From: Chitinophagaceae bacterium UBA4407 | GTDB taxonomy: Bacteria; Bacteroidota; Bacteroidia; Chitinophagales; Chitinophagaceae | Assembly (NCBI GenBank): GCA_002390845.1 | Contig: DGQT01000076.1 | Span: forward strand, 1 to 15,252 | Length of the DNA stretch: 15,252 nt | Reading direction: 5' to 3' | Shown here: in pieces, positions 6,873 through 14,677 of the stretch | Layout: each line of letters opens with the position of its first letter | How positions within the stretch are numbered: position 1 is the stretch's first letter | Position numbers and translations under genes: made by a program | The notes under the pieces: generated by a model | What the model saw: the letters and a program-made list of their open reading frames with translations, nothing else | What the model was told of the DNA's origin: nothing | Database searches by the model: none

Positions 6873-6930
6873 ACAACTGTGCGACGCAACCAAAGCATTA
6901 TAGAAATTCTTATGCCCGGCTCAAAAAATG
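6873..6930 (+). repeat. Half-copy E6 of the dispersed repeat, right boundary of the 5833-6930 cassette
   Basis: Runs from CTGTGCGACGCAACCAAAGC to GCCCGGCTCAAAAAATG in the orientation opposite to E5. It ends 19 bases before the stop of the minus-strand hydrolase at 6950. The stretch 6734-6872 between the SinR-like gene and this half holds no gene I can support. Confidence 0.78.
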
Positions 6931-6949
6931 TATGATACAAAATAAACAA

Positions 6950-7804
6950 TCAGGAGGTGTAAGCCACCAGATTTTGTTTGGACGTTCCCAAACCATCGAT
7001 GCCCAATTCAACAACATCGCCGGGTTTTAAATACAGTTGTGGTTTCATGCCAAAGCCAACACCGGCGGGGGTTCCGGTAGAAATAATATCGCCGGGCAGC
7101 AGCGTCATAAACATACTTACATACGAAACAAGAAACGGTATATTGAAGATCAGGTTTGACGTATTGCCATTCTGCACCATGTTGCCATTAAGCGTTAACC
7201 AGAGGCGCAGGTTGTGTACATCTGCAATCTCATCTTTTGTAACAAGCCAGGGGCCAAGCGGTGCAAAAGTATCGCAGCCTTTGCCTTTGTCCCATGTGCC
7301 GTTGCGCTCCATTTGAAAAGCGCGTTCGCTTACATCGTTGTGCAGACAATAACCCGCAACATAATTCATTGCATCGGCCTCGGTAACGTAGCTCGCTTTA
7401 TTTTCTATTACTACTGCAAGCTCTACTTCCCAATCGGTTTTTTCAGAATCGCGTGGAATAATAATATCGTCATAAGGTCCGCACAATGCGGTAGTGGATT
7501 TCAAAAATATAACAGGCTCTGTTGGCGGCGCTGCGCCACTTTCCTTTGCATGATCTGCATAATTTAAACCAATGCAAACAATCTTGGATGGCCGGGCCAC
7601 GGGGCTTGCAAGTTTAGCGCCTTCCAGTACCGGTTGCAATGAATCTTTATTAGCCTCAACAAATTGAGCCAGTCTTTTTAAACCATCTGTTGCAAAAAAA
7701 TGTTCGTTATAATCTTCGCCAAATTCGTTGGTATCGTATAAAGCGTCATTGATTACTACGCCGGTTCTTTCTTTGTTGTTTTCAATATACCTGATCAGTT
7801 TCAT
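6950..7804 (-). CDS. FAH-family hydrolase, probably 2,4-diketo-3-deoxy-L-fuconate/rhamnonate hydrolase
   Basis: Fumarylacetoacetate hydrolase fold; the close sugar-acid branch (LRA6 type) splits 2,4-diketo-3-deoxy-L-fuconate or -rhamnonate into pyruvate and L-lactate. The 284-residue protein has an N-terminal cap (1-72), then KIVCIGLNYADHAKESG (74-90), the metal ligands E126 and E128 (DWEVELA) and D157 (HNDVSER), WDKGKGCDTFAPLGPWLVT (171-189) and the closing TGTPAGVGFGM (243-253). All expected catalytic blocks are present. The start ATG at 7804 lies 27 bases after the SDR gene on the same strand, indicating an operon. The neighbouring SDR and RhaM-like mutarotase are what support the fucose/rhamnose assignment; sequence alone would allow another diketo acid or ureidoglycolate. 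Repeat half E6 lies just past its stop. Confidence 0.85.
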   Translation of the reverse strand: MKLIRYIENNKERTGVVINDALYDTNEFGEDYNEHFFATDGLKRLAQFVEANKDSLQPVLEGAKLASPVARPSKIVCIGLNYADHAKESGAAPPTEPVIFLKSTTALCGPYDDIIIPRDSEKTDWEVELAVVIENKASYVTEADAMNYVAGYCLHNDVSERAFQMERNGTWDKGKGCDTFAPLGPWLVTKDEIADVHNLRLWLTLNGNMVQNGNTSNLIFNIPFLVSYVSMFMTLLPGDIISTGTPAGVGFGMKPQLYLKPGDVVELGIDGLGTSKQNLVAYTS

Positions 7805-7831
7805 GATTTTTTGTTTTGCGGAATAATAAAA

Positions 7832-8596
7832 TTAAGTGTTCAGTTTCAGAAAGCCGCCATCAATAGGATAATCGCTGCCGGTGATAAAACCTGCTTCATC
7901 GCTGCATAAATATAAAACGAGAAAAGCTATTTCTGCAGGCGTACCCATACGGCCAATGGGCTGCGATTTAGATAATTTCTCAAACATCTCCTGCTCTTTA
8001 CCCGGATAATTCTTTGCAAGAAAATTATCTACAAAAGGTGTATGCACCCGGCCCGGTGAAATACAGTTGCAGCGAATGTTTTCTTTAAGATAATCTTTGG
8101 CAACACTCATCGTCATGGCGTACACCGCACCCTTGCTCATTGCATAAGCAAACCTGTCTGAAAGCCCTACTATTGCTGCAACAGAAGACATATTCAAAAT
8201 AACGCCGCCTTTATTTTGTTTCATTAAAGGTATCGCCGCAAAGAGGCAATTATACATGCCTTTTACGTTTACATTATAAATGCGGTCGAAGTCAGCTTCA
8301 CTCGTAGTATCGGCTTTACCAATATGCGAAATGCCGGCGCTATTAACGAGTATATCAATGCGGCCAATACTTGTAAACATGTCCACTGTTTCCTGTTGCT
8401 TTGTTACATCGCATACAAGCGGGTATGCGTTACCATTCAACGCCTTTATTTCGCTTATTGTAACGTTTGCATTTTCCGAACTGATATCGGCAACATATAC
8501 ATTCGCTCCTTGTTTTGCAAAGAGCATGCATACGGCTTTGCCAATGCCGCTTCCGCCACCGGTAACTATTGCGTTTTTGCCAGCAAGATTGAACAT
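7832..8596 (-). CDS. SDR dehydrogenase, probably 2-keto-3-deoxy-L-fuconate/rhamnonate 4-dehydrogenase
   Basis: Classical short-chain dehydrogenase of 254 residues, cytoplasmic. It shows the cofactor loop TGGGSGIG (12-19), D37 after the second strand (favouring NAD over NADP), CDV (62-64), NSAG (85-88, for the usual NNAG), and the catalytic set S138 (NMSS), Y151 and K155 (YAMSK). CISPG follows at 178-182 and the terminal IDGGF at 245-249. In the non-phosphorylating L-fucose and L-rhamnose routes such an enzyme oxidises the 2-keto-3-deoxy acid to the 2,4-diketo acid, the substrate of the FAH hydrolase encoded 27 bases downstream. That adjacency is the main reason for the specific call. The ATG at 8596 sits right before FNLAGKNAIVTGG, a normal SDR start. 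About 200 bases containing repeat E7 separate it from the mutarotase gene. Confidence 0.85.
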   Translation of the reverse strand: MFNLAGKNAIVTGGGSGIGKAVCMLFAKQGANVYVADISSENANVTISEIKALNGNAYPLVCDVTKQQETVDMFTSIGRIDILVNSAGISHIGKADTTSEADFDRIYNVNVKGMYNCLFAAIPLMKQNKGGVILNMSSVAAIVGLSDRFAYAMSKGAVYAMTMSVAKDYLKENIRCNCISPGRVHTPFVDNFLAKNYPGKEQEMFEKLSKSQPIGRMGTPAEIAFLVLYLCSDEAGFITGSDYPIDGGFLKLNT

Positions 8597-8647
8597 GATT
8601 TTGATCTTTTGTTTTTTAAAGTTCCATGTTTATAAAAGAGCAATTTA

Positions 8648-8750
8648 ATTTTTTTTGAGCCCAACTAAAGAACATGAATGATGCTTTAGTTGCGTCGCAC
8701 ACTTATACGTTCTGATCATGCATCCGGCTTTCAACAGCCGGGCTTACAAA
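8648..8750. repeat. Dispersed mosaic palindromic repeat, copy E7 (internally shortened)
   Basis: The left half runs from TTTTTTTTGAGCCCAAC through GATGCTTTAGTTGCGTCGCA to CACTTATACGTTC. The right half has lost its inner part and keeps only CAGCCGGGCTTACAAA, which resembles the end at 12785-12797. CCGGCT (8724-8729) and AGCCGG (8736-8741) form a hairpin. The copy sits 46 bases past the stop of the mutarotase gene and before the SDR start, so it interrupts the catabolic operon. Confidence 0.7.
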
Positions 8751-8795
8751 TCCATAACAACATTTATTGCCAGGTACAAAATAGCAACATTCCAT

Positions 8796-9125
8796 TTACA
8801 AAGAAAATATTTGATCCATCAATACCCATTTTTCGCCGGGCTTTGCAAAAGGCAGTGGCTGCTGAAACTTCCACACGAACTGTTCCCATTCCTGAACGGT
8901 GGAATTGGCTGCATCCATTGCAGCTTTTGTTTCAAATGAAAAATCATCGGTGGTTTGCATGATCATGAACAGGCGGTTGCCGGCCCTGTAAATTTCCATT
9001 GCGGTAATGCCTGAACCGGTAATGCTTTTGAGTATCTCTGTCGAAACCTGCTTATGGTATTGTTCATATTCAGCAATCAATTGGGGATCATCCTTTAAAT
9101 CTAAGGCAAGGCAATATTTTTTCAT
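8796..9125 (-). CDS. rhaM: RhaM-like L-rhamnose/L-fucose mutarotase
   Basis: Small cytoplasmic sugar epimerase of the COG3254 (DUF718) family that interconverts alpha and beta anomers of L-rhamnose; relatives in non-phosphorylating L-fucose clusters act on L-fucose. The 109 residues match the family length (E. coli RhaM, 104). Visible marks are KYCLALDLKDD (3-13), EYEQYHKQV (19-27) with the conserved histidine H24, AMEIYRAGNRLFMIM (42-56), the tryptophan region QEWEQFVWKFQQPLP (78-92) and the terminal WVLMDQIFSL. The frame extends nine codons upstream to 9152, but MKKYCLALDL is the family's normal start, so 9125 is chosen. It is first in transcription order, ahead of the SDR and FAH genes. 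Context makes fucose or rhamnose plausible; which one cannot be decided. Confidence 0.85.
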   Translation of the reverse strand: MKKYCLALDLKDDPQLIAEYEQYHKQVSTEILKSITGSGITAMEIYRAGNRLFMIMQTTDDFSFETKAAMDAANSTVQEWEQFVWKFQQPLPFAKPGEKWVLMDQIFSL

Positions 9126-9254
9126 AAACCTGATTTTAGTTTTGCGCAACAATAGTAATCAAATTCGTAATTGTTTTATTTGTTGTAGAAAAAATTACCG
9201 GGAATAAAATTGCCGCCGTTCATGCTGCTATAAAAACGGAACATAAAAAGTGAG

Positions 9255-9392
9255 TGATAACGAAATAAATTCGAGACAGGCTGCCACCCTGAAACAAGCT
9301 CAGGGCAGGCTGCTTAAATGTCGCCATGAATGAGGAACTTCGAACCGAGCGTGGCAACAGGCGATGCCATAAAACGCTATTGCCGGGTTCAT
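9255..9392 (+). repeat. Dispersed mosaic palindromic repeat, copy E8
   Basis: Holds AACGAAATAAATTCGAGACA (as in E1), hairpin CCCTGA (9287-9292) with TCAGGG (9300-9305) (as in E3), GGCTGCTTAAATGTCGCCAT, a GAACCGAGCGTGGCAAC core (as in E1 and E2), and the end ATTGCCGGGTTCATAA. It lies in the 450-base divergent gap between the mutarotase gene and the TPR gene. Downstream of it, 9393-9576 must carry the TPR promoter. An exact TTATCCACA at 9455-9463 is the only other recognisable string, and a lone copy may be chance. Confidence 0.78.
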
Positions 9393-9576
9393 AATTACTC
9401 CTATAATTCAAAGAAACCATGTGAAGGGTAAGCATGAATTACTGTTTAGAAAGTTTATCCACAAATAATGGAACAGTCTTTGCGTTGCTGCGTTCGGGTG
9501 TTACCTTTAGCCCGTTTTTGCGTTTCATTAAGAAAGGAATTAAAATATTTGACCATCTTATCCGTTCAAACCAGGT

Positions 9577-12500
9577 ATGAATCTAATTTTCAGTAAAATC
9601 AGCATCATCATTCTTGCATCGGCAGTTGCCATTTCTGTACAGGCACAGTTTACAAAAGCAAACGATGACCCCGATGCGGATTTTAAACTTGCCAAAGAGC
9701 TTTACCAGAAAGAGCAGTTTAGTTTAGCTTATCCGTTATTTAAAATGCTGTACAGTGAAAATAAAAGTAACAGCAGCATACCGGTTACCATTCAGTCTGA
9801 ATCGAAATATTATTCTATTGTTTGCGGACTGGAACTTCAGGATCAAACCGCAGAACAGGCGGCGCTTGAATTTATTCCGCTTGAACACAATGAGCCCCGT
9901 GTAGAAATGATGAGTTATCATCTCGGTGAATATTATTATACAAAAAAGAATTTCACGGATGCCGTTACTTATTACGAAAGAACTACCTACGATAACCTGA
10001 GCAACAGTGAAATTGCCAATATGAAATTTCATCAGGCGTATGCGTATTTTACCATGCAACGGTTAAAAGATGCAAAGCCTTTATTTGATGCCATACGCCA
10101 AATACCCGCAGATCTGAACTATGTGAATGCAAATTATTATTACGGCTTTATCGTATTTGGCGAAAAGAAATATAAAGAGGCATTATCTGCCTTTAAAATA
10201 ACAGAAGATAAACCAACATACCAGGGGATTATTCCATATTATATTACAGAGATCTATTATTACGACGGCGAGAAAGACAAAGCGCTGGAATATGCCGAGA
10301 AAGCATTGCAGAAGGGCGGCCAGTATTACGATCTTCAAATGAGGCAGATTGTTGGACATATTTATTTTGAGAAGAAAAATTTTGCAAAGGCCCTGCCTTA
10401 TATAGAGCAATATGTTACAAAGACCGAGAAGGTAAGCAGGGGAGATCTTTACGAATTGTCTTACTGTTACTACCAGGCAAAGCAGTATCGAAAAGCTGTT
10501 GATGGTTTTAAAGAACTTGGCGGTAAGCAGGATTCTCTTGCTCAAAACAGCATGTATCTGCTGGCTGATTCTTATCTGCAGATCGGGCAGAAACCCAGTG
10601 CAAGAAGTGCTTTTCTTTTTTGCGCTTTGAACAGCAGTAATAAAACTCAAAAAGAAATTTCGAAATTCAATTATGGCAAACTCTCGTTTGAACTTGGTTA
10701 CAGTGATGTTGCCTTGAATGAACTTAAAGATTTTATTGCGGCATACCCAAAGAGTGAATATAATGATGAAGCAAAAGACCTGCTGGTAAATGTGCTTGCC
10801 AACACCAATAACTATAAAGAGGCGTTGCAACTGGTAGGTAATATGCGGGTTAGGGCAGAGTCGGTAAGAAGGGTATACCCTAAGATTTTATATGGCCGTG
10901 CAGTTGAATTGATCAACGATCAGCAACTTACACAAGCAGAGACTTTGCTCAACGAAATTTTTGAAACAGATTATAACACAGCACAACTGCCTTATGCAAA
11001 TTTCTGGAAAGGCGAGATTGCCTTTCGCACCAACGAGTTTGATTCTGCTATTTCTTACCTGGGCGTTTATATGAATAACCCGGTTGTTTATGGTGAAGTA
11101 AACCCGGCAAACGCAAGGTACAGCCTGGGTTACAGCGCCATGCGACAGGAAAATTATACCGATGCATTGAAATATTTTCAGCAGGTGGCAACTTCTGTTT
11201 CTGCGGCATCTAAACCAATTGAACAGGATGCTTATGCCCGGGGTGCCGACTGTTATTTTATGCAAAAAAAGTATAGTACTGCATTACAGATGTATGATAA
11301 TATTATAAAGAATAACCTCCCTGCATCTGATTATGCATTGTATCAGAAAGCAATTGTTGCGGGAGCATCGGGTAACTATCCCGAGAAAATTTTACTGCTT
11401 CAATCTATTGCACTAAGATTCCCTTCTTCATTATTGGTGCCAGATGCTAATATGGAAGTTGCAAATACTTATCTCGCCAACGACCAGTACGAATCTGCAT
11501 TGGTTCCTTTAAATGCGGTCTTGAAAAATAAAAATGCTGAGGCGCTTAAACCACAGGCTTATTTAAAACTTGGTATCGCTTACTTTAACCAGAACAATAA
11601 TAATGAGGCACTCAATAATTTCAAGAAACTGATTTCAACTTATCCCAACTCAGAAGAAAGTGACGAGGCTGTTGATTACGTGCGTAACATATTTATAGAA
11701 AACCAGCGCGCCGCTGATTTTGTAGCCTTTATGCGGCAAAACGGTAAAGATGTAAGTTATTCTGAAGAAGACTCACTTACTTATGTTTCTGCGAATATTG
11801 CTTACACCAATAAAGCTTACGATAATGCCTTGAATAGTTTTGTAAGCTATCTTCAGAAATTTCCAAATGGCGAATATGCTGTTGATGCAAATTATAAAGT
11901 TGCAGATATATATAACGGCAGAAAAGATTTCAATAATGCTTTGAAATATTATACAGCTGTTGCCGATAAAGCGCCCAATAAATTTGCAGAAGCGGCAGTG
12001 CTTCAGGCGGCACGCATCACTTATTTTGAATTAAAAGATTACGCAAAAGCAGAACAATATTTTCAGCAGTTAAAAACGCTTGCAGTAACGGATGAAAACA
12101 AGCTGGAAGCCATGCGTGGCCTGCTTCGCTGCCAGTTTAAATTATCGCAGTGGGCAGATGCAGTGCCAAATGCGCAGGATCTTTTACAGCAGAAAGGCAT
12201 TGCAACAGACGATAAGATGATGGCCAATATGGTAATCGCAAAAAATTACCAGGTAAACAACCAGTTGTTCGAAGCTTCCGCAGCGTATAAGACAGTTGTT
12301 GATTTAGGCAAATCTGAATATGCTGCTGAAGCCCGTTACCATATTGCCGAAATATTACTGGCACAGAACAAATATCCTGAAGCAGAAAAGGCCAGCTTTG
12401 ATGTAATTAACAAAGCAGGCTCTTATGATTACTGGATTACAAAAGCATACATTCTTCTGGGTGATGTTTATTTCCATGAGAAAGATTATTTTAATTCAGA

Positions 12501-12618
12501 AGCTACATTAAAGAGTGTTGTTGACAATGCTTCTTTGCCCGAGTTGCAACGTGAAGCACAGAAGAAACTGGATATTGTTGTTGACGAAAAATTAAAGAAC
12601 AGTAAAGTAAGTCAGTAG
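9577..12618 (+). CDS. Large secreted tetratricopeptide-repeat protein
   Basis: A 1013-residue TPR solenoid protein with an N-terminal signal peptide (hydrophobic 8-20, likely cut after VQA at 23), so periplasmic or outer-membrane associated. TPR-like helical pairs run almost the whole length, marked by recurring patterns such as YYYTKKNFTDAVTYYERT, YYYGFIVFGEKKYKEALSAF, GHIYFEKKNFAKALPYIEQY, AYFNQNNNNEALNNFKKLIS, VADIYNGRKDFNNALKYY, and a final YILLGDVYFHEKDYFNSEA. No enzymatic motif is visible. Several units have the YbgF/BamD-like form (YPNSEESDEA). It is followed after 200 bases by a beta-barrel gene on the same strand. Long TPR proteins beside TonB-receptor-like barrels are familiar in Bacteroidota and are thought to act in envelope assembly or transport; the precise role here is unknown. 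The start directly precedes the signal peptide and is secure. Confidence 0.85.
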   Translation: MNLIFSKISIIILASAVAISVQAQFTKANDDPDADFKLAKELYQKEQFSLAYPLFKMLYSENKSNSSIPVTIQSESKYYSIVCGLELQDQTAEQAALEFIPLEHNEPRVEMMSYHLGEYYYTKKNFTDAVTYYERTTYDNLSNSEIANMKFHQAYAYFTMQRLKDAKPLFDAIRQIPADLNYVNANYYYGFIVFGEKKYKEALSAFKITEDKPTYQGIIPYYITEIYYYDGEKDKALEYAEKALQKGGQYYDLQMRQIVGHIYFEKKNFAKALPYIEQYVTKTEKVSRGDLYELSYCYYQAKQYRKAVDGFKELGGKQDSLAQNSMYLLADSYLQIGQKPSARSAFLFCALNSSNKTQKEISKFNYGKLSFELGYSDVALNELKDFIAAYPKSEYNDEAKDLLVNVLANTNNYKEALQLVGNMRVRAESVRRVYPKILYGRAVELINDQQLTQAETLLNEIFETDYNTAQLPYANFWKGEIAFRTNEFDSAISYLGVYMNNPVVYGEVNPANARYSLGYSAMRQENYTDALKYFQQVATSVSAASKPIEQDAYARGADCYFMQKKYSTALQMYDNIIKNNLPASDYALYQKAIVAGASGNYPEKILLLQSIALRFPSSLLVPDANMEVANTYLANDQYESALVPLNAVLKNKNAEALKPQAYLKLGIAYFNQNNNNEALNNFKKLISTYPNSEESDEAVDYVRNIFIENQRAADFVAFMRQNGKDVSYSEEDSLTYVSANIAYTNKAYDNALNSFVSYLQKFPNGEYAVDANYKVADIYNGRKDFNNALKYYTAVADKAPNKFAEAAVLQAARITYFELKDYAKAEQYFQQLKTLAVTDENKLEAMRGLLRCQFKLSQWADAVPNAQDLLQQKGIATDDKMMANMVIAKNYQVNNQLFEASAAYKTVVDLGKSEYAAEARYHIAEILLAQNKYPEAEKASFDVINKAGSYDYWITKAYILLGDVYFHEKDYFNSEATLKSVVDNASLPELQREAQKKLDIVVDEKLKNSKVSQ

Positions 12619-12639
12619 TTGATTTTATAAAAAATTATA

Positions 12640-12797
12640 AGGCGGGCAGATGAACGCTATTGAGCTTTGGTTGTGTCACTCACTTTTACGTTCAGAACAT
12701 CGGTCGACAGTCGACGCTCAACTGTCGACAAAAGAATTAACAGCACAAGTGTGCGACGCAAGAAAAGTTTAATAGTAAATAAAAGCCGGGCTCAAAA
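12640..12797 (+). repeat. Dispersed mosaic palindromic repeat, copy E9 (clearest two-armed copy)
   Basis: Left arm from GGCGGGCAGATGAACGCTAT through GAGCTTTGGTTGTGTCACTC. Right arm CACAAGTGTGCGACGCAAGA followed by AGCCGGGCTCAAAAAAA, in inverted orientation. The centre is a perfect 9-bp stem GTCGACAGT (12703-12711) and ACTGTCGAC (12721-12729) with a 9-base loop, a module not seen in other copies. It starts 21 bases past the TPR stop and ends 22 bases before the next ATG, so it occupies nearly the whole gap and would form the leader or terminator between the two genes. Confidence 0.85.
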
Positions 12798-12819
12798 AAA
12801 ATATACGGTGTATAGAAAA

Positions 12820-14541
12820 ATGAAAGGAATGAAAAGAACCATTATTATATTATTACTTATTGCAGTTGTACCGAATGTTTTTGCGCAGAATAAAAAAACA
12901 AAAGCTGCTGCAAAAAAAGAAACAGCTCAGGCTAAGCCAAAGGCCGATACCATTGCGCCGCGTACTGTTACGATTACTGCTGCATTTAAACCTTCTCTTA
13001 AAACAACCTCAAAAGTAAATTTTAGCGCGGCTACACCACTGCCCGATACTTCGAGACAAGTATTGCACTACGATGTGCCTGCACAAAATATTACATTCAG
13101 TTATCAATCACCTGCACTAAAACCACTTGCTGAAAATATTGATACAGCCATACATTGGGAGAACCGCAGTTTTATAAAAGCAGGTTATGGAAACTATACT
13201 ACGCCTTACTTACAGGTTGGTGCTTCGCTGGGCGATGGTGTAAAATCTACCGTTAATATTCATGGTAAATATACTTCTTCTAAGAGCAGCGTGCCTTTTC
13301 AGCAATTCAGTAAAATTAACTTAGATGGTATTGGTATTTTCAGCAGCACCAATAATAAAAATGAATGGACCGGAAAACTTTCATACGACAATAATACGCA
13401 ATACCAGTATGGTTTTTTACCCGATACTTTGGTATTTTCAAAAGACGATTTGCGCCAACGCTTTACAACTTTTGGTGGCGGTGTTGCTTTGAGAAATAAA
13501 ACACAGAACAGTGCGGGTATCAGTTACAATCCCGGTATTTCTCTAAGTATGTTCCAGGACAATCATGGCAGCACTGAAAGCAATTTTATGATCAATGCGC
13601 CCATGTCTAAATCCTTTGGAAGAATCTTTGCATTCAACCTCGGCCTTAACGCCGACATCACCACATACAAAAGCGATAGTGCCGGAACGGTGAATAATAA
13701 TCTATACAGTCTTACACCCGCCATACAATTTAAAACACCGAATTTTAAAGTGATTGCAGGTGTTTCGCCAACATGGGATAACGACATACTTTCTTTTCTG
13801 CCCAACATTACCGCTGAGGCTAAAATAAACGAAGAAAAATTTATTCTTCAGGCAGGCTGGGTTGGCTATTTCAACAAAACAACTTACCAGTATCTCGCTT
13901 CATTAAACCCCTGGTTGCAGCAACCGAAGTTTTTAAACAATACAAGAATCAAGGAACAATATGCAGGTTTTAAAGGTTCTGCAGGATCGCATGTTACTTA
14001 CGATGCAAGGGTGAGTTATCTTCAGTTCAGTAACCAGCCTTTGTTTGTAAACGATACAATTACCGGAAAATCTTTCGAAGTAGTAAACGAATCGATGATA
14101 AAAGATTTGCGCATTCATGGCGAAATAGGATACACCATGCAGGAGAAATTTTCTGCAATTGCAGGCATTACATTTAATCAGTACAGCAGCTTAAAAGACA
14201 ATGCAAAAGCCTGGGGGCTATTGCCTATAGAAGTTAACGGCTCACTGCGCTGGCAGGTGCTGAAAGATTTTCTTGTAAAGAGCGATATTTATTTTTGGGA
14301 TGGTGCACAATACCGTAATAAAGCCCTCAGCGATCAAAAGCTGAAACCCGCAGCAGACTTTAATCTCGGCGTAGAATTTACGATTATCCCGCAACTCAAT
14401 GCGTGGGTACAAATGAACAACCTGTTCAATAATAAATATCAGCGCTGGAACCAATATCCCGTGCTTGGTTTTAATGTGCTTGCAGGAGTTGTGTATTCAT
14501 TTGGTGATATAAAATCCAAGCTCGCTGAAATAAAGAAATAG
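12820..14541 (+). CDS. TonB-dependent-receptor-like outer-membrane beta-barrel without plug
   Basis: A 573-residue outer-membrane protein. A signal peptide (MKRTIIILLLIAVVPNVFAQ) begins at the second ATG (12829), and 12820 or 12829 is the real start. The frame continues upstream to a TTG at 12667, but that part is translated repeat E9. After a low-complexity lysine/alanine linker (about 21-40) comes TVTITAAFKPSLKTTSKVNF, then alternating hydrophobic strands rich in aromatic residues from KAGYGNYTTPYLQVG to the end. The last 48 residues, with WVQMNNLFNNKYQRWNQYPV and GVVYSF, closely resemble the final strands of TonB-dependent receptors. There is no recognisable plug domain or TonB box, so it may be a porin-like or assembly partner of the upstream TPR protein. 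Substrate unknown. Confidence 0.78.
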   Translation: MKGMKRTIIILLLIAVVPNVFAQNKKTKAAAKKETAQAKPKADTIAPRTVTITAAFKPSLKTTSKVNFSAATPLPDTSRQVLHYDVPAQNITFSYQSPALKPLAENIDTAIHWENRSFIKAGYGNYTTPYLQVGASLGDGVKSTVNIHGKYTSSKSSVPFQQFSKINLDGIGIFSSTNNKNEWTGKLSYDNNTQYQYGFLPDTLVFSKDDLRQRFTTFGGGVALRNKTQNSAGISYNPGISLSMFQDNHGSTESNFMINAPMSKSFGRIFAFNLGLNADITTYKSDSAGTVNNNLYSLTPAIQFKTPNFKVIAGVSPTWDNDILSFLPNITAEAKINEEKFILQAGWVGYFNKTTYQYLASLNPWLQQPKFLNNTRIKEQYAGFKGSAGSHVTYDARVSYLQFSNQPLFVNDTITGKSFEVVNESMIKDLRIHGEIGYTMQEKFSAIAGITFNQYSSLKDNAKAWGLLPIEVNGSLRWQVLKDFLVKSDIYFWDGAQYRNKALSDQKLKPAADFNLGVEFTIIPQLNAWVQMNNLFNNKYQRWNQYPVLGFNVLAGVVYSFGDIKSKLAEIKK

Positions 14542-14549
14542 AGAAGATA

Positions 14550-14605
14550 TATGAATCCGGCTTATGGTTTTTCATGACATCGGTTGTTGCGTCGCACACT
14601 TGTAC
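14550..14605. repeat. Half-copy E10 of the dispersed repeat
   Basis: Runs from ATATGAATCCGGCTTATGG to GGTTGTTGCGTCGCACACTT then GTAC, the left arm only, starting about 9 bases after the stop of the barrel gene. The inner border is identical to that of E5 and E7. No facing right arm is seen before the next gene at 14678. Confidence 0.7.
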
Positions 14606-14640
14606 ATCATAACTTTTTTCAGCTTTAAACAGCAAGCGTA

Positions 14641-14648
14641 TATCTTTG
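14641..14648 (+). promoter_or_regulatory. Candidate Bacteroidota -7 box TATCTTTG
   Basis: An exact match to the TAnnTTTG consensus lies 30 bases upstream of the ATG at 14678, a normal distance. The -33 TTTG partner is not clear; only a T-rich stretch lies about 20-30 bases upstream. It would give the HU-domain gene its own start point downstream of repeat half E10. Confidence 0.5.
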
Positions 14649-14677
14649 AAGCACCGTACTTAATTTAAACGCAACCG

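Noticed and set aside
9455..9463. Exact DnaA-box string TTATCCACA as an origin signal
   Set aside because: A single copy with no clustered boxes, no dnaA or dnaN, and no AT-rich unwinding repeats; a chance match in 15 kb is quite possible.
10183..10830. 215-codon minus-strand frame opposite the TPR gene
   Set aside because: Antisense of TPR coding sequence; hydrophobic content arises from complementary codons.
12667..12819. N-terminal extension of the barrel gene from TTG 12667
   Set aside because: The added residues are encoded by repeat E9 and would bury the signal peptide; ATG 12820 or 12829 is preferred.
100..14605. CRISPR array or tandem repeat reading of the dispersed copies
   Set aside because: Copies are separated by whole genes, vary in internal modules and orientation, and have no regular spacer length.
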